Part shown: positions 1 through 8,730 of the stretch, one piece after another | How the letters are laid out: the number at the start of each line of letters is the position of its first letter | How positions within the stretch are numbered: position 1 is the first letter of the stretch | Position numbers and translations under genes: made by a program | NCBI RefSeq assembly: GCF_016741875.1 | Contig: NZ_JAERRF010000006.1 | Span: 394,481-458,480 of the forward strand | Source of the DNA: Streptomyces coffeae | GTDB lineage: Bacteria > Actinomycetota > Actinomycetes > Streptomycetales > Streptomycetaceae | Reading direction: 5' to 3' | Length of the DNA stretch: 64,000 nt | The notes under the pieces: generated by a model | Seen by the model: the letters and a program-made list of their open reading frames with translations, nothing else | Database searches by the model: none | Told to the model about the DNA's origin: nothing

Positions 1-421
1 CGAACCCGCCACCATCCACCCCCGCGCGCCCGGCGGCACCGCCGACCCCGCCGAGGTGGCTGCCTGTCTCGAACGGTTCGACGGGGTGCTGCTGCCCGGG
101 GGCGGCGATCTGGACCCCCGCCGCTACGGCGGCGGTCCGCCCCACACCAGCATTTACGATGTGGACGCCGAGCAGGACGGCTTCGACCTGGAGTTGGCCC
201 GCCGGGCACTGGACACCGGAGTGCCGCTGCTCGCCTCTGCCGCGGTCGGGCTCCAGATCACCGCCACGGCGGCCGACGGCACCGTGGAGGCGCGCGAACT
301 GCCCGCCGCACGCGGTTGGTTCACCGCCGGCCAGTGGCATCCCGAGAACACCGCCCACCGGGACCCCGCCCAGCAGGGGTTGTTCGACGCGCTGGTGCGC
401 GCCGCCCGCGAGCGCCGCTGA
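1..421 (+). pseudogene. Gamma-glutamyl-GABA hydrolase-like (peptidase C26), partial and internally deleted
   Basis: The reading frame is open from base 2, so the gene begins left of the window. The visible part resembles class I glutamine amidotransferase-like hydrolases of peptidase family C26: the early motif LLPGGGDLDPRRYG is present and so is the late QWHPEN segment that normally carries the catalytic His and Glu. Between them, family members have a long stretch with the nucleophile elbow (a G-x-C-x-G type motif) and an HHQ segment. Here GVPLLA runs directly into GLQITATAADGTVEA, so that block, including the Cys, is missing. The junction is in frame near base 231-245. The product should be catalytically dead; family identity is fairly sure, pseudogene status is inferred. 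Confidence 0.7.
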
Positions 422-439
422 GCCACGCCCGGACCGGGA

Positions 440-1012
440 CTACGCCTTCGGACGGCGTCCGCTGCGGCGCGGCGCCGGTTCGGCGCCGTCCAGAAGGGCG
501 AGCCTGCGCTCCTCGCCGTGCGTTTCGACCTGGAGCACCACCTGGCGCAGCGCCTCCGCGGTGCGCAGACACTCCTCGTCGGACAACTGCCCGGCGACGA
601 ACGCCTCCTCCTCGTTGAACTCCGGGAAGATGCGTCGCATCAGCGCCTCACCCTCCTCGGTGAGGCTCAGCAGCACCAGCCTGCCGTCGCTGGGGTGGCC
701 GGAGCGCCGGATCAGACCGCGGGACTCCAGCGTGCGGGCGACTCCGGTGAGCGTGCCCTTGGAGATGCCCGCCTCCTCCGCCACGTTGCGGGTCTCCGAC
801 TCGCCCCAGATCCACACCACCCAGAGCACGACGAAGGCCGTCCAGGTCAGATCGCAGCCGCGCAGCACCGAGTTCTCCAGATGCTGTCGCACCGCCGACG
901 CGGCCCGGTAGATGTTGGACACCATGGCCATCTGCTCACGGCGGATCGGAATGCCGCCGAGCTTGGCCGCGACCAGCTTCTCGGTGTCGGTAATGGATCG
1001 GTGGCCGGACAC
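440..1012 (-). CDS. MarR family transcriptional regulator
   Basis: About 190 residues, near the usual MarR length. A winged helix-turn-helix is visible around residues 73-121 (RNVAEEAGISKGTLTGVART, then the wing with the DGR motif), flanked by the helices that form the dimer interface. GTG at 1012 was preferred over the upstream GTG at 1027 because AGGAG sits eight bases before it. MarR proteins are usually ligand-responsive repressors of nearby efflux or metabolic genes. No target can be deduced here, since the gene is followed by the unrelated peptidase C26 remnant on the opposite strand. The C-terminus ends in a basic tail. Confidence 0.85.
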   Translation of the reverse strand: MSGHRSITDTEKLVAAKLGGIPIRREQMAMVSNIYRAASAVRQHLENSVLRGCDLTWTAFVVLWVVWIWGESETRNVAEEAGISKGTLTGVARTLESRGLIRRSGHPSDGRLVLLSLTEEGEALMRRIFPEFNEEEAFVAGQLSDEECLRTAEALRQVVLQVETHGEERRLALLDGAEPAPRRSGRRPKA

Positions 1013-1135
1013 GGGCGGACTCCTCACATCGGCTGCGAACGCTGACGCGACGGCGAACCGGCGGTTCCATCGTTCGAGGTCAAATGTACCGCGCCAGGGT
1101 GAGCGCGGTGGTGCGGGCCCGCCCGTGCCATTCGC

Positions 1136-2131
1136 TCACCGCCCCGGTTCGGTCAGTGTCGGCGGCACGGTCCCGCGGTACAGCAGCTGGCTTCCGAGCG
1201 GAGTGCGCGAGTGCACCACTGTATTACCCACCCGCTTGCTGGTGAGCAGTCCGGCGTTGCGCAGCACCGTGGCGTGCTGGCTGGCCGAGGAGACGAGGAT
1301 GCCCACACGCCGGGCGAGTTCACCGGTCGTACAACTCCCCTCGGCCGCCTCCAGCACGGCGGCCCGGGTCGGCCCCAGCAGCTTGGCCAGCGAGGGGCGG
1401 CCCTGGGCCGCGGGGCCCTCGTCGAGCAGTCGGTGCTGTACGGGATACACCAGCACCGGTGTCCGGTCCTGGTGCAGCAGGGTGATGCTGGTGCGCCGGC
1501 AGAAGAACGAGGGGATGAGCAGCAGTCCGCGGCCACCGAGCCGCAGATCGCGGTCGACGGGGTAGTCCGCCTCCAGCACCGGCCGCCGCCAGCGCAGACA
1601 CGGCGGCAGCGCGGACAGCAGCGCCTCGGTGCCACCGCTGAGCATCGGTGTGGACACCCGTAACCGCTCATGGTCGACCTGGGCCCGGATGCGCTCCCAG
1701 TACGGGGCGATGGCGGCCTCGTGGTACGCCTCGATGGCGCGTCCGAGCAGCGCCAGCGCATCGCCGTCGCCCTCGGCCAGCGAACGTGTCCACGGGGGCA
1801 GCCGTTGCCCTCCGGCGAGCAGCGTGAGATCGCGCCGCAGCCGGGCCCGCGGAGTGCTCAGCACCGCGTCGAGACCTTCGTCCGCGTCGTACAGCGGGGT
1901 CGCCGGGGTGAGAAAGTCCGGAAAATAGCCCTTTGAGGGCACCAGAGCGGTCAACAGCCCGGTTGAGCGGGGCAGTTTGGGGCCGACCGACCGCCGCCAC
2001 TGCGCGGGGACCAGCCCCCCGTTCTGCTGCCGGAGACTGTGCAGACTCAGCATGGTCTCCCACATCGCGACCGGTCCCGCGGCCACGCGGGTGAGTCCCA
2101 GATCCTGACCGGTGAAATGAATGCGTAGCAC
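1136..2131 (-). CDS. ArsR-type winged-helix regulator (DUF5937-like N-terminus)
   Basis: The 331-residue protein has an ArsR-like winged HTH at its C-terminus (roughly residues 247-318: TTGELARRVGILVSSASQHATVLRNAGLL). It is preceded by a large N-terminal region of the kind seen in Streptomyces proteins labelled DUF5937. There are no metal-binding Cys pairs like those of classical ArsR, so the signal is probably not a metal. It starts with GTG at 2131 behind a G-rich site. Codon 157 is the rare leucine codon TTA (complement 1661-1663), which suggests dependence on the bldA tRNA and hence expression late in development. The target is unknown. Confidence 0.8.
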   Translation of the reverse strand: MLRIHFTGQDLGLTRVAAGPVAMWETMLSLHSLRQQNGGLVPAQWRRSVGPKLPRSTGLLTALVPSKGYFPDFLTPATPLYDADEGLDAVLSTPRARLRRDLTLLAGGQRLPPWTRSLAEGDGDALALLGRAIEAYHEAAIAPYWERIRAQVDHERLRVSTPMLSGGTEALLSALPPCLRWRRPVLEADYPVDRDLRLGGRGLLLIPSFFCRRTSITLLHQDRTPVLVYPVQHRLLDEGPAAQGRPSLAKLLGPTRAAVLEAAEGSCTTGELARRVGILVSSASQHATVLRNAGLLTSKRVGNTVVHSRTPLGSQLLYRGTVPPTLTEPGR

Positions 2132-2258
2132 AGCGCCCCCGTGTGTCCACCGCCTGCTTCCTTTACCTCCGTATCACGTTCAGGCCAGGGGTCGTACCGG
2201 GGAGCGCGACGACACGTCGTGTTTCAGTTGTGAATGAACTACCGGTGTACGCACACGA

Positions 2259-2287
2259 GTCCGCCCGGCGGAAGCCGCCGGGCGGAC
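2259..2287 (-). terminator. Hairpin terminator after the phospholipase C gene
   Basis: A perfect 13-bp stem (arms 2259-2271 and 2275-2287) with a three-base loop lies 28 bases past the phospholipase stop codon. There is no clear U-tract, as is common for Streptomyces terminators. It separates this gene from the promoter region of the ArsR-type regulator. Confidence 0.7.
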
Positions 2288-2315
2288 GCGCGCGGAAGTG
2301 CGCCGGGTGCGGAGG

Positions 2316-4367
2316 TCAGCCCGCGGACAGCGCGGGGTCGCTGGTTCCCGCCCGCCCCGTCTCGACGTGGCCGGACAGCCGTCGCAGATAGCCGCTGTCC
2401 GCGTCGGAGGCCACCGACACGTCGTACCACTGGTGGCTGGACCCGGTGTCCACGGTGTGCACGGCCCGGCCACCCGGCCGGAGCCGGTACTCGGCCGTCT
2501 TCTGGTGGCGGTAGCCGTCGGTGACGGTCAGCCGCACGGTCTTGTCGCCCTGGTTGGTCAGGGTCAGCTCGACATCACCGGTCGCCCGGTCGTGACGGGC
2601 GGTCACCTCCGGACCGCGGCCGGTGATGCGGCCGGTGAAGTGGCGAACGAAGCCGCCCGGCCCGTGCACCTCGACGTCGTAGGTGTCCTTGTCCGCGACG
2701 GCCCGCCAGGTGCCGGACAGTTGCTTGCCCGCCTCGACGGTGTAGCCCCACGGCCCGTCGGGGTGGCTCGCGGAGGTGACGTGGAAGTGCGCGCCTGCCT
2801 TGCCGCGGTTGGCGAAGTCCAGCCGCAGGCTGCCGTCCGCCACGGTGGCGTTGGCGGACAGGTCGTACGGCAGCGGCCGGGAGCGCCGCAGACCGGACTC
2901 CTGACGGGGCAGGGAGCCCTGGGCCGGGGGCGTGGGCACATAGTCCGGGTGCCGCTCGTTGTCCGGCGGCAGATAGCCGTCGGTGTCCGGCAGGGACGGG
3001 ACCTTGGTGTCCGTGCGCGAGAAGTCGAACGCCGCCGTCAGGTCCCCGGACACCGCGCGCCGCCACGGCGAGATGTTCGGCTCCTCGACACCGAAGCGCT
3101 CCTCCATGAGGCGGATGATCGAGGTGTGGTCCAGCGTCTGGGAGCACACATAGCCTCCAGTGCTCCACGGCGACACCACCAGCATCGGCACCCGCGGGCC
3201 CAGGCCGTAGGGGCCCGCGGGGAAGGACGCGGAGCCCGGGTAGAGCTCTTCGGTGGTGTCCACGGTCGAGGCGCCGCGGTCCTTGGCGGGCGCGTACGCC
3301 GGCATCACGTGGTCGAAGTAGCCGTCGTTCTCGTCGTAGGTGATCAGCAGCGCGGTCTTGCTCCAGACCTCGGGGTTGGAGGTCAGCGCGTCCAGCACCT
3401 GGGCGACGTACCAGGCGCCGTAGTTGGCGGGCCAGTTGGGGTGCTCGGTGAAGGCTTCGGGCGCCGCGATCCAGGAGATCTGGGGCAGCTTCCCGTCCCG
3501 CACGTCCGCGCGCAGGATGTCGAAGAAGCCGTCGCCGTTCTTGGCGTTGGTGCCGGTGCGGGCCTTGTCGTAGAGCGGGTCGCCGGGCTTGGCGTTGCGG
3601 TACTGGTTGAAGAACAGCAGCGAGTTGTCGCCGTAGTTGCCCCGGTAGGCGTCGTCGATCCAGCCCCAGTTGTGCTCGGCGTCCAGTCCGTCGCCGATGT
3701 CCTGGTAGACCTTCCAGGAGACCCCGGCCTTCTCCAGCCGCTCGGGGTAGGTGGTCCAGCCGTAGCCGAGCTCGGCGTTGTCCAGGACCGGACCGCCGCC
3801 CTTGCCGTCGTTGCCGGTGTAACCGGTGTACATGTAGTAGCGGTTGGGGTCGGTGGCGCCGATGAACGAGCAGTGGTACGCGTCGCAGATGGTGAACGCG
3901 TCGGCCAGCGCATAGTGGAACGGAATGTCCTCACGGGTGAGGTACGCCATGGTGGTGGCGGACTTCGCGGGCACCCACTTGTCGTAGGCGCCGTTGTTGT
4001 AGGCGACGTGGCCGTCCTTCCAGCCGTGCGGGAGTTCCTCGAGGAACTCGAGCCCCAGGTCGTCCACCTCGGGCCGGAACGGCTGGATCTCCTTGCTGCC
4101 GTCGGACTGGTGCCAGACCGGCTTGCCGCTGGGCAGCCGCACCGGATGCGGATCGCCGAACCCGCGCACCCCGCTCAGAGTTCCGAAGTAGTGATCGAAG
4201 GAACGATTCTCCTGCATAAGCACCACGATGTGCTCAATGTCCCGCAGGCTGCCGGTACGACGGTTCGCCGGAATCGAGGCGGCACGGGCGATGCTGGTGG
4301 ACAGCAGGGACAGGGCCGTGCTGGTACCGGCCAGTTGCATGAATCTGCGACGGTCGATGGAGGTCAT
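2316..4367 (-). CDS. Phosphocholine-specific phospholipase C, Tat-exported
   Basis: A 683-residue protein that hydrolyses phosphatidylcholine-type lipids to diacylglycerol and phosphocholine outside the cell. The N-terminus carries a twin-arginine signal (DRRRFMQLAG, residues 5-14, followed by a hydrophobic stretch ending in ARA). The phosphoesterase catalytic motif ENRSFDHYFG is at residues 53-62. The last 170 residues or so look like the two tandem beta-rich C-terminal domains (DUF756 type) typical of bacterial phosphocholine-specific enzymes, and the length fits that family. ATG at 4367 was chosen over an upstream in-frame start at 4445 because the signal peptide and a GGAG site fit it. 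It is divergent from the CapA-like gene. Confidence 0.93.
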   Translation of the reverse strand: MTSIDRRRFMQLAGTSTALSLLSTSIARAASIPANRRTGSLRDIEHIVVLMQENRSFDHYFGTLSGVRGFGDPHPVRLPSGKPVWHQSDGSKEIQPFRPEVDDLGLEFLEELPHGWKDGHVAYNNGAYDKWVPAKSATTMAYLTREDIPFHYALADAFTICDAYHCSFIGATDPNRYYMYTGYTGNDGKGGGPVLDNAELGYGWTTYPERLEKAGVSWKVYQDIGDGLDAEHNWGWIDDAYRGNYGDNSLLFFNQYRNAKPGDPLYDKARTGTNAKNGDGFFDILRADVRDGKLPQISWIAAPEAFTEHPNWPANYGAWYVAQVLDALTSNPEVWSKTALLITYDENDGYFDHVMPAYAPAKDRGASTVDTTEELYPGSASFPAGPYGLGPRVPMLVVSPWSTGGYVCSQTLDHTSIIRLMEERFGVEEPNISPWRRAVSGDLTAAFDFSRTDTKVPSLPDTDGYLPPDNERHPDYVPTPPAQGSLPRQESGLRRSRPLPYDLSANATVADGSLRLDFANRGKAGAHFHVTSASHPDGPWGYTVEAGKQLSGTWRAVADKDTYDVEVHGPGGFVRHFTGRITGRGPEVTARHDRATGDVELTLTNQGDKTVRLTVTDGYRHQKTAEYRLRPGGRAVHTVDTGSSHQWYDVSVASDADSGYLRRLSGHVETGRAGTSDPALSAG

Positions 4368-4606
4368 ATCGGTCCGGTCTCCTGTGGTGTTCGAAGCGGG
4401 GCAAGCAACCGGGGCAGTCTGTTCCGGTCTGGCCGCCCGGCACAACGGCCGGGAGGAGAATCGGCGGGAAAGGCTCAGTAAACCTTGGTCATTTGCGCCG
4501 CGAGAGCGGTCATGCTTGGCCGCTTGTCCTTGCCGCTTGTCCGCGCCCCGCGAAGGCCGTCGGCGGGCGGCAGGCGTCCCGGTGGCCGAGGCAGTACGTT
4601 GAAACC

Positions 4607-5728
4607 ATGGACGGCGACGCCTTGACGCTCTTCCTCTGCGGCGATGTGATGCTCGCCCGCGGCGTCGACCAGATCCTGCCGCACCCCGGTGACCCGGAGC
4701 TGCGGGAGCCGTACATCCGTGACTCCCGCGCCTATGTCGGGCTGGCCGAGGAGCGGAACGGCCCGATTCCGCGACCGGTCGGCTTCACCTGGCCGTGGGG
4801 CGACGCGCTGGCGGTACTGGATGAGGCCGCGCCCGACGCCCGGGTGCTGAATCTGGAGACCAGCGTCACGGCCGGCGGCGAGGACGCCCCCGACAAGGAG
4901 CTCCACTACCGCATGAACCCGGCCAACCTTCCCTGCTTGGCCGCGGCCCGGCCCGATGTATGCGTACTGGCCAACAACCATGTCCTCGACAGCGGCCCGC
5001 ACGGCCTCGAGGACACCCTCGACGCGCTCGCCGGGGCCGGGCTCCGGGTGGCCGGAGCCGGACGGAACATCACCGCCGCCCGGCGCCCCGCCGTCGTGCC
5101 GGTCGGGGAGAACCGCCGGATCCTGGTCTTCGCTTTCGGCACCCCCTCCAGCGGTATCCCCTACCGCTGGGCCGCCACCGACGACCGCCCCGGGGTCGAC
5201 TTCGTGCCCGAGCTGACGGACGCCGGCGCCGCCGCGATCGCGGCCCGGGTGTGCGGGATCAAGCGGCCCGGCGATATCGCGGTCGCCTCGATCCACTGGG
5301 GCGGCAACTGGGGCTACGAGATCCCCCCGGACCAGATCAGCTTCGCCCACACACTGATCGACGGCGGGCTCGACCTCGTCCACGGCCACTCCTCCCACCA
5401 CCCCCGTCCCGCCGAGGTGTACCGCGGCAAGCTGATCCTCTACGGCTGCGGCGACCTCATCGACGACTACGAGGGCATCACCGGCTACGAGCGGTACCGG
5501 GACGATCTGCGGCTGCTCCACCTGGTCCGCGTGGCGGCCGGCACCGGACGCCTGGTCGAGTTGCGCATGGTGCCCCTCCAGTCGCGGCGGATGCGGCTGT
5601 GCCATGCCACGCGCCGGGACGCGGATTGGCTCGGCAGCACCCTCGACCGGGTGAGCTCCCGCCTCGGCACCCGCGTCGACGTCGCACACGACGCGCCGTA
5701 CGACGTCCTGACCCTCCGGCACGGATGA
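4607..5728 (+). CDS. CapA-family (poly-gamma-glutamate synthesis-like) metallophosphatase, cytoplasmic form
   Basis: The 373-residue protein has the calcineurin-like CapA/PGA_cap pattern: LFLCGDVMLARGVD near the start, LNLETSVT, LANNHVLDSG, then SIHWGGNWGYE and HGHSSHHPRPAEVYRGK late, with metal-binding Asp, Asn and His in the expected places. There is no signal peptide or lipobox, unlike the second CapA paralogue at 44544-45713. ATG at 4607 has no convincing Shine-Dalgarno sequence; the GTTGAAACC just before it allows a near-leaderless transcript. An in-frame start exists at 4493, but its extension has no homologous look. It overlaps or couples to the methyltransferase downstream. The substrate is unknown. 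Confidence 0.85.
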   Translation: MDGDALTLFLCGDVMLARGVDQILPHPGDPELREPYIRDSRAYVGLAEERNGPIPRPVGFTWPWGDALAVLDEAAPDARVLNLETSVTAGGEDAPDKELHYRMNPANLPCLAAARPDVCVLANNHVLDSGPHGLEDTLDALAGAGLRVAGAGRNITAARRPAVVPVGENRRILVFAFGTPSSGIPYRWAATDDRPGVDFVPELTDAGAAAIAARVCGIKRPGDIAVASIHWGGNWGYEIPPDQISFAHTLIDGGLDLVHGHSSHHPRPAEVYRGKLILYGCGDLIDDYEGITGYERYRDDLRLLHLVRVAAGTGRLVELRMVPLQSRRMRLCHATRRDADWLGSTLDRVSSRLGTRVDVAHDAPYDVLTLRHG

Positions 5729-5742
5729 GCGAGGAGGCGGCC

Positions 5743-6372
5743 ATGTCCCCCGACAAGCCCCCCGAAGAACACCCGGAGCAGGCCCACCGTCTTCTGGACG
5801 CGGCCTTCGGCCGTCCGCGCGGCCCCCTGGGCACCGTGGGCGGCGTGGTGATGGCACGGCTCAACGCCTCGCAGGAGCGCTGGGCCGTGGACCGGGCGGC
5901 TCTGCGCGCCGGTGAACGCGTACTGGTCGTCGGACCCGGTCCGGGCGTCGGGCTGGCACCGGCGGTGGCCGCCGTGGAGCCGGGCGGCCGGGTCATCGCC
6001 GTCGAGCCGTCGGCCACCATGCGCCGGATGGCGATCCGGCGCTGCGCGACCCGGATCGCGGCGGGCACGCTCGACGTCCGCGACGGCACCGCGGAGCGGA
6101 CCGGATGCCCGGATGCCGCGGTGGACGCCGTGCTGTCCGTCAACAACGTCATGCACTGGGACCGCCCGGCCGGATTCCGCGAACTGCTGCGGGTGCTGCG
6201 CCCCGGCGGACGGATGGTGCTCACCGTGCACCGCCATGTGCTCGGGATTCCGCCCGAGCGGCTGGTGACCGAGGCGACTCGGGCCGGATTCGGCGGTGTC
6301 GAACTCACCCTGCGCGAACGCCGTGTGCTCGGCCCCGCCGTACAGCTGCTGATGCACCACCCCGGCAACTGA
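5743..6372 (+). CDS. Class I SAM-dependent methyltransferase
   Basis: A 209-residue protein with a Rossmann-fold SAM site: VLVVGPGPGVGLAPAV (about residues 60-75), an acidic residue after the second strand (VIAVEPSATM), and a post-motif region NNVMHWDRPAGFRELLRVLRPGGRM typical of Methyltransf_11-type enzymes. GAGGAG at 5731-5736 supports ATG 5743. An in-frame ATG at 5725 overlaps the CapA stop as ATGA and is an alternative. It is translationally coupled to the CapA-like gene. The substrate cannot be told from sequence. Confidence 0.85.
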   Translation: MSPDKPPEEHPEQAHRLLDAAFGRPRGPLGTVGGVVMARLNASQERWAVDRAALRAGERVLVVGPGPGVGLAPAVAAVEPGGRVIAVEPSATMRRMAIRRCATRIAAGTLDVRDGTAERTGCPDAAVDAVLSVNNVMHWDRPAGFRELLRVLRPGGRMVLTVHRHVLGIPPERLVTEATRAGFGGVELTLRERRVLGPAVQLLMHHPGN

Positions 6373-6382
6373 GTCGAGGGCG

Positions 6383-7480
6383 TCAGAGGATCTTCGCGCG
6401 CACCAGGGCGCCCAGCACCAGCGCCCCCGGCAGCAGCGGCAGCCACAGCGTGATGAAGCGGTAGGCCAGCACGGTGGACGTGGCGGCCTCGACCGGTGCG
6501 CCCGCCGCGACCAGCGCGATGACCAGTGCGGCGTCCACCGAACCGATACCACCGGGGGAGGGGACCAGAGCGGCCACTGCCGTTGCGGCCAGATACGCGA
6601 GCATCACATGCGCGGACCGCACCTCCAGCTCCAGCGCGAGCGCCACCGCCACCAGCCCCGTCGCCTGGAGCAGCGGAAAGGCCAGCGAACCGCCCCACAG
6701 GGCCAGCGCCCGGGACGGCCGCTTGTGCAGCGACCGCGCGTCGGACAGCGCGGTGCACAGGAACGTCCGGGCCAGTCGGCGCACCGGGCGGATCAGCAGT
6801 GCCCCCGCCACCAGGGCAGCCGCCCCGGACACCACCACAGCCAGCACCAGGGCGCCGGACCGGTCGGGCAGCATCGGGCCCAGCCGCAGCGCCTCGGGGA
6901 AGGCGAGGAACAGCACGGCCAGCAGACCGACCCGGGTCACCCCCTCGGCGAGGAAGTACAGCGCGAGCGCGGCCGAGGAACGGGCGGGCGTCAGACCGCA
7001 GCCGGTCATGAAGCGGATGTTCACCGCGCTCGCGCCGATCCCCGACGGCAGCAGGTGGTTGGCCGCGCCCGCCGCGAACTGGGTGGCGAACAGCCGCCGG
7101 GCCGGCAGCCGTTCCAGCACCGTGCCCTGCCGGGCGAACGACACCGCCACCCAGCCGAACCCGGTCGTCGCCACCGCAACCAGCAGCCACCAGGGATCGG
7201 CGGTCAGCATCTGACGGGCGCCGGAGCCGATCAGCGACCGGTGCTGGAGCACCCACACGGCGACGGCGGCCAGCGGCAGCAGACACAGGATCCGGCGGAC
7301 CGGAACCCGGCGGTACCCGGGGCGGCGTGTCCGCTGCGGCACCGGGTGGGGCGGTGCCTGCGGCCGTGCCTGCGGCAGTGCTCGCGACATCGTTTGCGAC
7401 ATGGGCCGCGACCTCGCTTCCGGCTTGGGTCCGGACATCTCTGATCCTGGAATACGGTCCGGACCAGGTTCCGTGCTCAT
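6383..7480 (-). CDS. YbhN/LPG-synthase-TM-type polytopic membrane protein, putative lipid-linked sugar flippase
   Basis: A 365-residue integral membrane protein with about eight hydrophobic segments. It matches the lysylphosphatidylglycerol-synthase membrane domain (UPF0104/YbhN) family, with the conserved LPSGIGASAVNIRF and VPSPGGIGSVDAAL segments. The family transports or anchors lipid-linked substrates and has no soluble catalytic domain. About 45 N-terminal residues are basic, Ser/Pro-rich and Met-rich, probably cytoplasmic. It is the last gene of a three-gene operon, with its start codon overlapping the GT87 stop as ATGA. A role in moving polyprenyl-phosphate-mannose or a mannolipid across the membrane is inferred from context. 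Confidence 0.8.
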   Translation of the reverse strand: MSTEPGPDRIPGSEMSGPKPEARSRPMSQTMSRALPQARPQAPPHPVPQRTRRPGYRRVPVRRILCLLPLAAVAVWVLQHRSLIGSGARQMLTADPWWLLVAVATTGFGWVAVSFARQGTVLERLPARRLFATQFAAGAANHLLPSGIGASAVNIRFMTGCGLTPARSSAALALYFLAEGVTRVGLLAVLFLAFPEALRLGPMLPDRSGALVLAVVVSGAAALVAGALLIRPVRRLARTFLCTALSDARSLHKRPSRALALWGGSLAFPLLQATGLVAVALALELEVRSAHVMLAYLAATAVAALVPSPGGIGSVDAALVIALVAAGAPVEAATSTVLAYRFITLWLPLLPGALVLGALVRAKIL

Positions 7481-8730
7481 CGCTCCGTCTGCCCCGTCAT
7501 CCGGCGCGCAGTACCCCCGGCCGGTGCCGGGCCCGTCTCCGGCAGTGTGTCGCGCAGCGGAAGGGCGATCAGCAGCCCCAGGCAGATCCACACATAGGCG
7601 TTGCTGCCGAGGAATCCGCCCACCCCCGTGGAGTCGAACCGCCACAGCCACACCAGGCTGCTGCACAGCAGCACATGGACCACCGCGGCCGTCCGCAGCC
7701 GCGTCCGGCGGCGGGCCGGGGGCGCGTCGGGCCGCAGCGCGGACTCGGCGAGCACCGCCAACGCCGGGATCAGCCACACCAGATGGTGCACCCAGGTGAT
7801 CGGGCTGATCAGGCAGGCGGCCACACCGGTCAGCGCGAACCCGGCCGTCTCGTTCCCGGCGGCGGCCGCGCCGCGCACCCGGTGCGCCCAGACGGCCAGG
7901 ACGGCGAGCACACCGAGCCCCCACAACACCCCGCTCGGCTCGAGGGGTTCGACGAGCCGGGCCAGCACCCCCTCCCAGGACTGGTTGGAGACGTAGGCGA
8001 GCACACCGATGCGGTCGGTGTCCCACAGCGCTTCGGTCCAGTACTCCCGCGAGGCGCCCGGCGCCACCCACGCGGCCAGCAGGGTGGCGGCCACGGCGGT
8101 GCCCGCGGCGGTGGCGGCGGCACGCCACCGCCGGGTCACCGCCAGATAGACGATGAAGATCGCCGGGGTGAGTTTGATGGCCGCGGCCAGGCCGGTGCCG
8201 TATCCGGCGAACCGGCCGCGCCCGCTGGACAGCAGCCACGCGTCGAAGAGCACCAGGACCAGCAGCAGCAGATTGACCTGGCCGAAGCTGAAGGTGTCGC
8301 GTACCGGTTCCAGCAGCGCGAACAGACAGGCCGCCACGGTGAACGCGAACCACGGGATCCAGCCCTGTCTGCGCACCAGCGGGCCGATCAGCCAGCCCAG
8401 CACGATGGCGGAGGCGGCCACATTGAGCGCGGTGCTGATGGTGACCGCGCCCGGCCAGCTCACCAGGGTCATCGGCAGCATGCACAGGGCGGCGAACGGC
8501 GGATAGGTGAAGCCGTAGTCCGCGCCGTCCGCCCCGGGAGTGGTGAACTCGTAGATACGGCCGTCCCGCAGCCAGTGGCCGACCGCCCCGTAGTACACGT
8601 TGAGGTCGAACCAGTGCCGGTGCAGCGGGACCGTGACCAGGAACAGCGCCACGGCCGCCGTCAGTCCGGACGCCAGCAGCAGCCGTCCGCGCGGGGTGGC
8701 GGGCCCGCTCACACGGATGGGCCCGCTCAT
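7477..8730 (-). CDS. GT87-family (DUF2029) polyprenol-phosphate-mannose-dependent mannosyltransferase
   Basis: A 417-residue polytopic membrane protein with about ten membrane segments. An early periplasmic loop contains HRHWFDLNVYYGAVGHWLRDG, the acidic start of the first loop expected of GT-C glycosyltransferases. YGFTYPPFAALCMLP and FSFGQVNLLLLVLVLFDAW match the GT87 family of alpha-1,2-mannosyltransferases that use polyprenyl-phosphate-mannose and act in actinobacterial lipomannan/PIM assembly. It is the middle gene of the operon, overlapping both neighbours by four bases (ATGA), so fixed stoichiometry is likely. The exact linkage is not determinable. Confidence 0.87.
   Translation of the reverse strand: MSGPIRVSGPATPRGRLLLASGLTAAVALFLVTVPLHRHWFDLNVYYGAVGHWLRDGRIYEFTTPGADGADYGFTYPPFAALCMLPMTLVSWPGAVTISTALNVAASAIVLGWLIGPLVRRQGWIPWFAFTVAACLFALLEPVRDTFSFGQVNLLLLVLVLFDAWLLSSGRGRFAGYGTGLAAAIKLTPAIFIVYLAVTRRWRAAATAAGTAVAATLLAAWVAPGASREYWTEALWDTDRIGVLAYVSNQSWEGVLARLVEPLEPSGVLWGLGVLAVLAVWAHRVRGAAAAGNETAGFALTGVAACLISPITWVHHLVWLIPALAVLAESALRPDAPPARRRTRLRTAAVVHVLLCSSLVWLWRFDSTGVGGFLGSNAYVWICLGLLIALPLRDTLPETGPAPAGGTARRMTGQTER

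Noticed and set aside
2298..4481. Long open frame (727 codons) on the plus strand
   Set aside because: It is antisense to the phospholipase C gene, is Val/Gly/Arg-rich without any domain, and comes from the GC codon bias of the real gene.
4493..4606. Upstream extension of the CapA-like gene
   Set aside because: The extra 38 residues have no family resemblance and would occupy the divergent promoter region.
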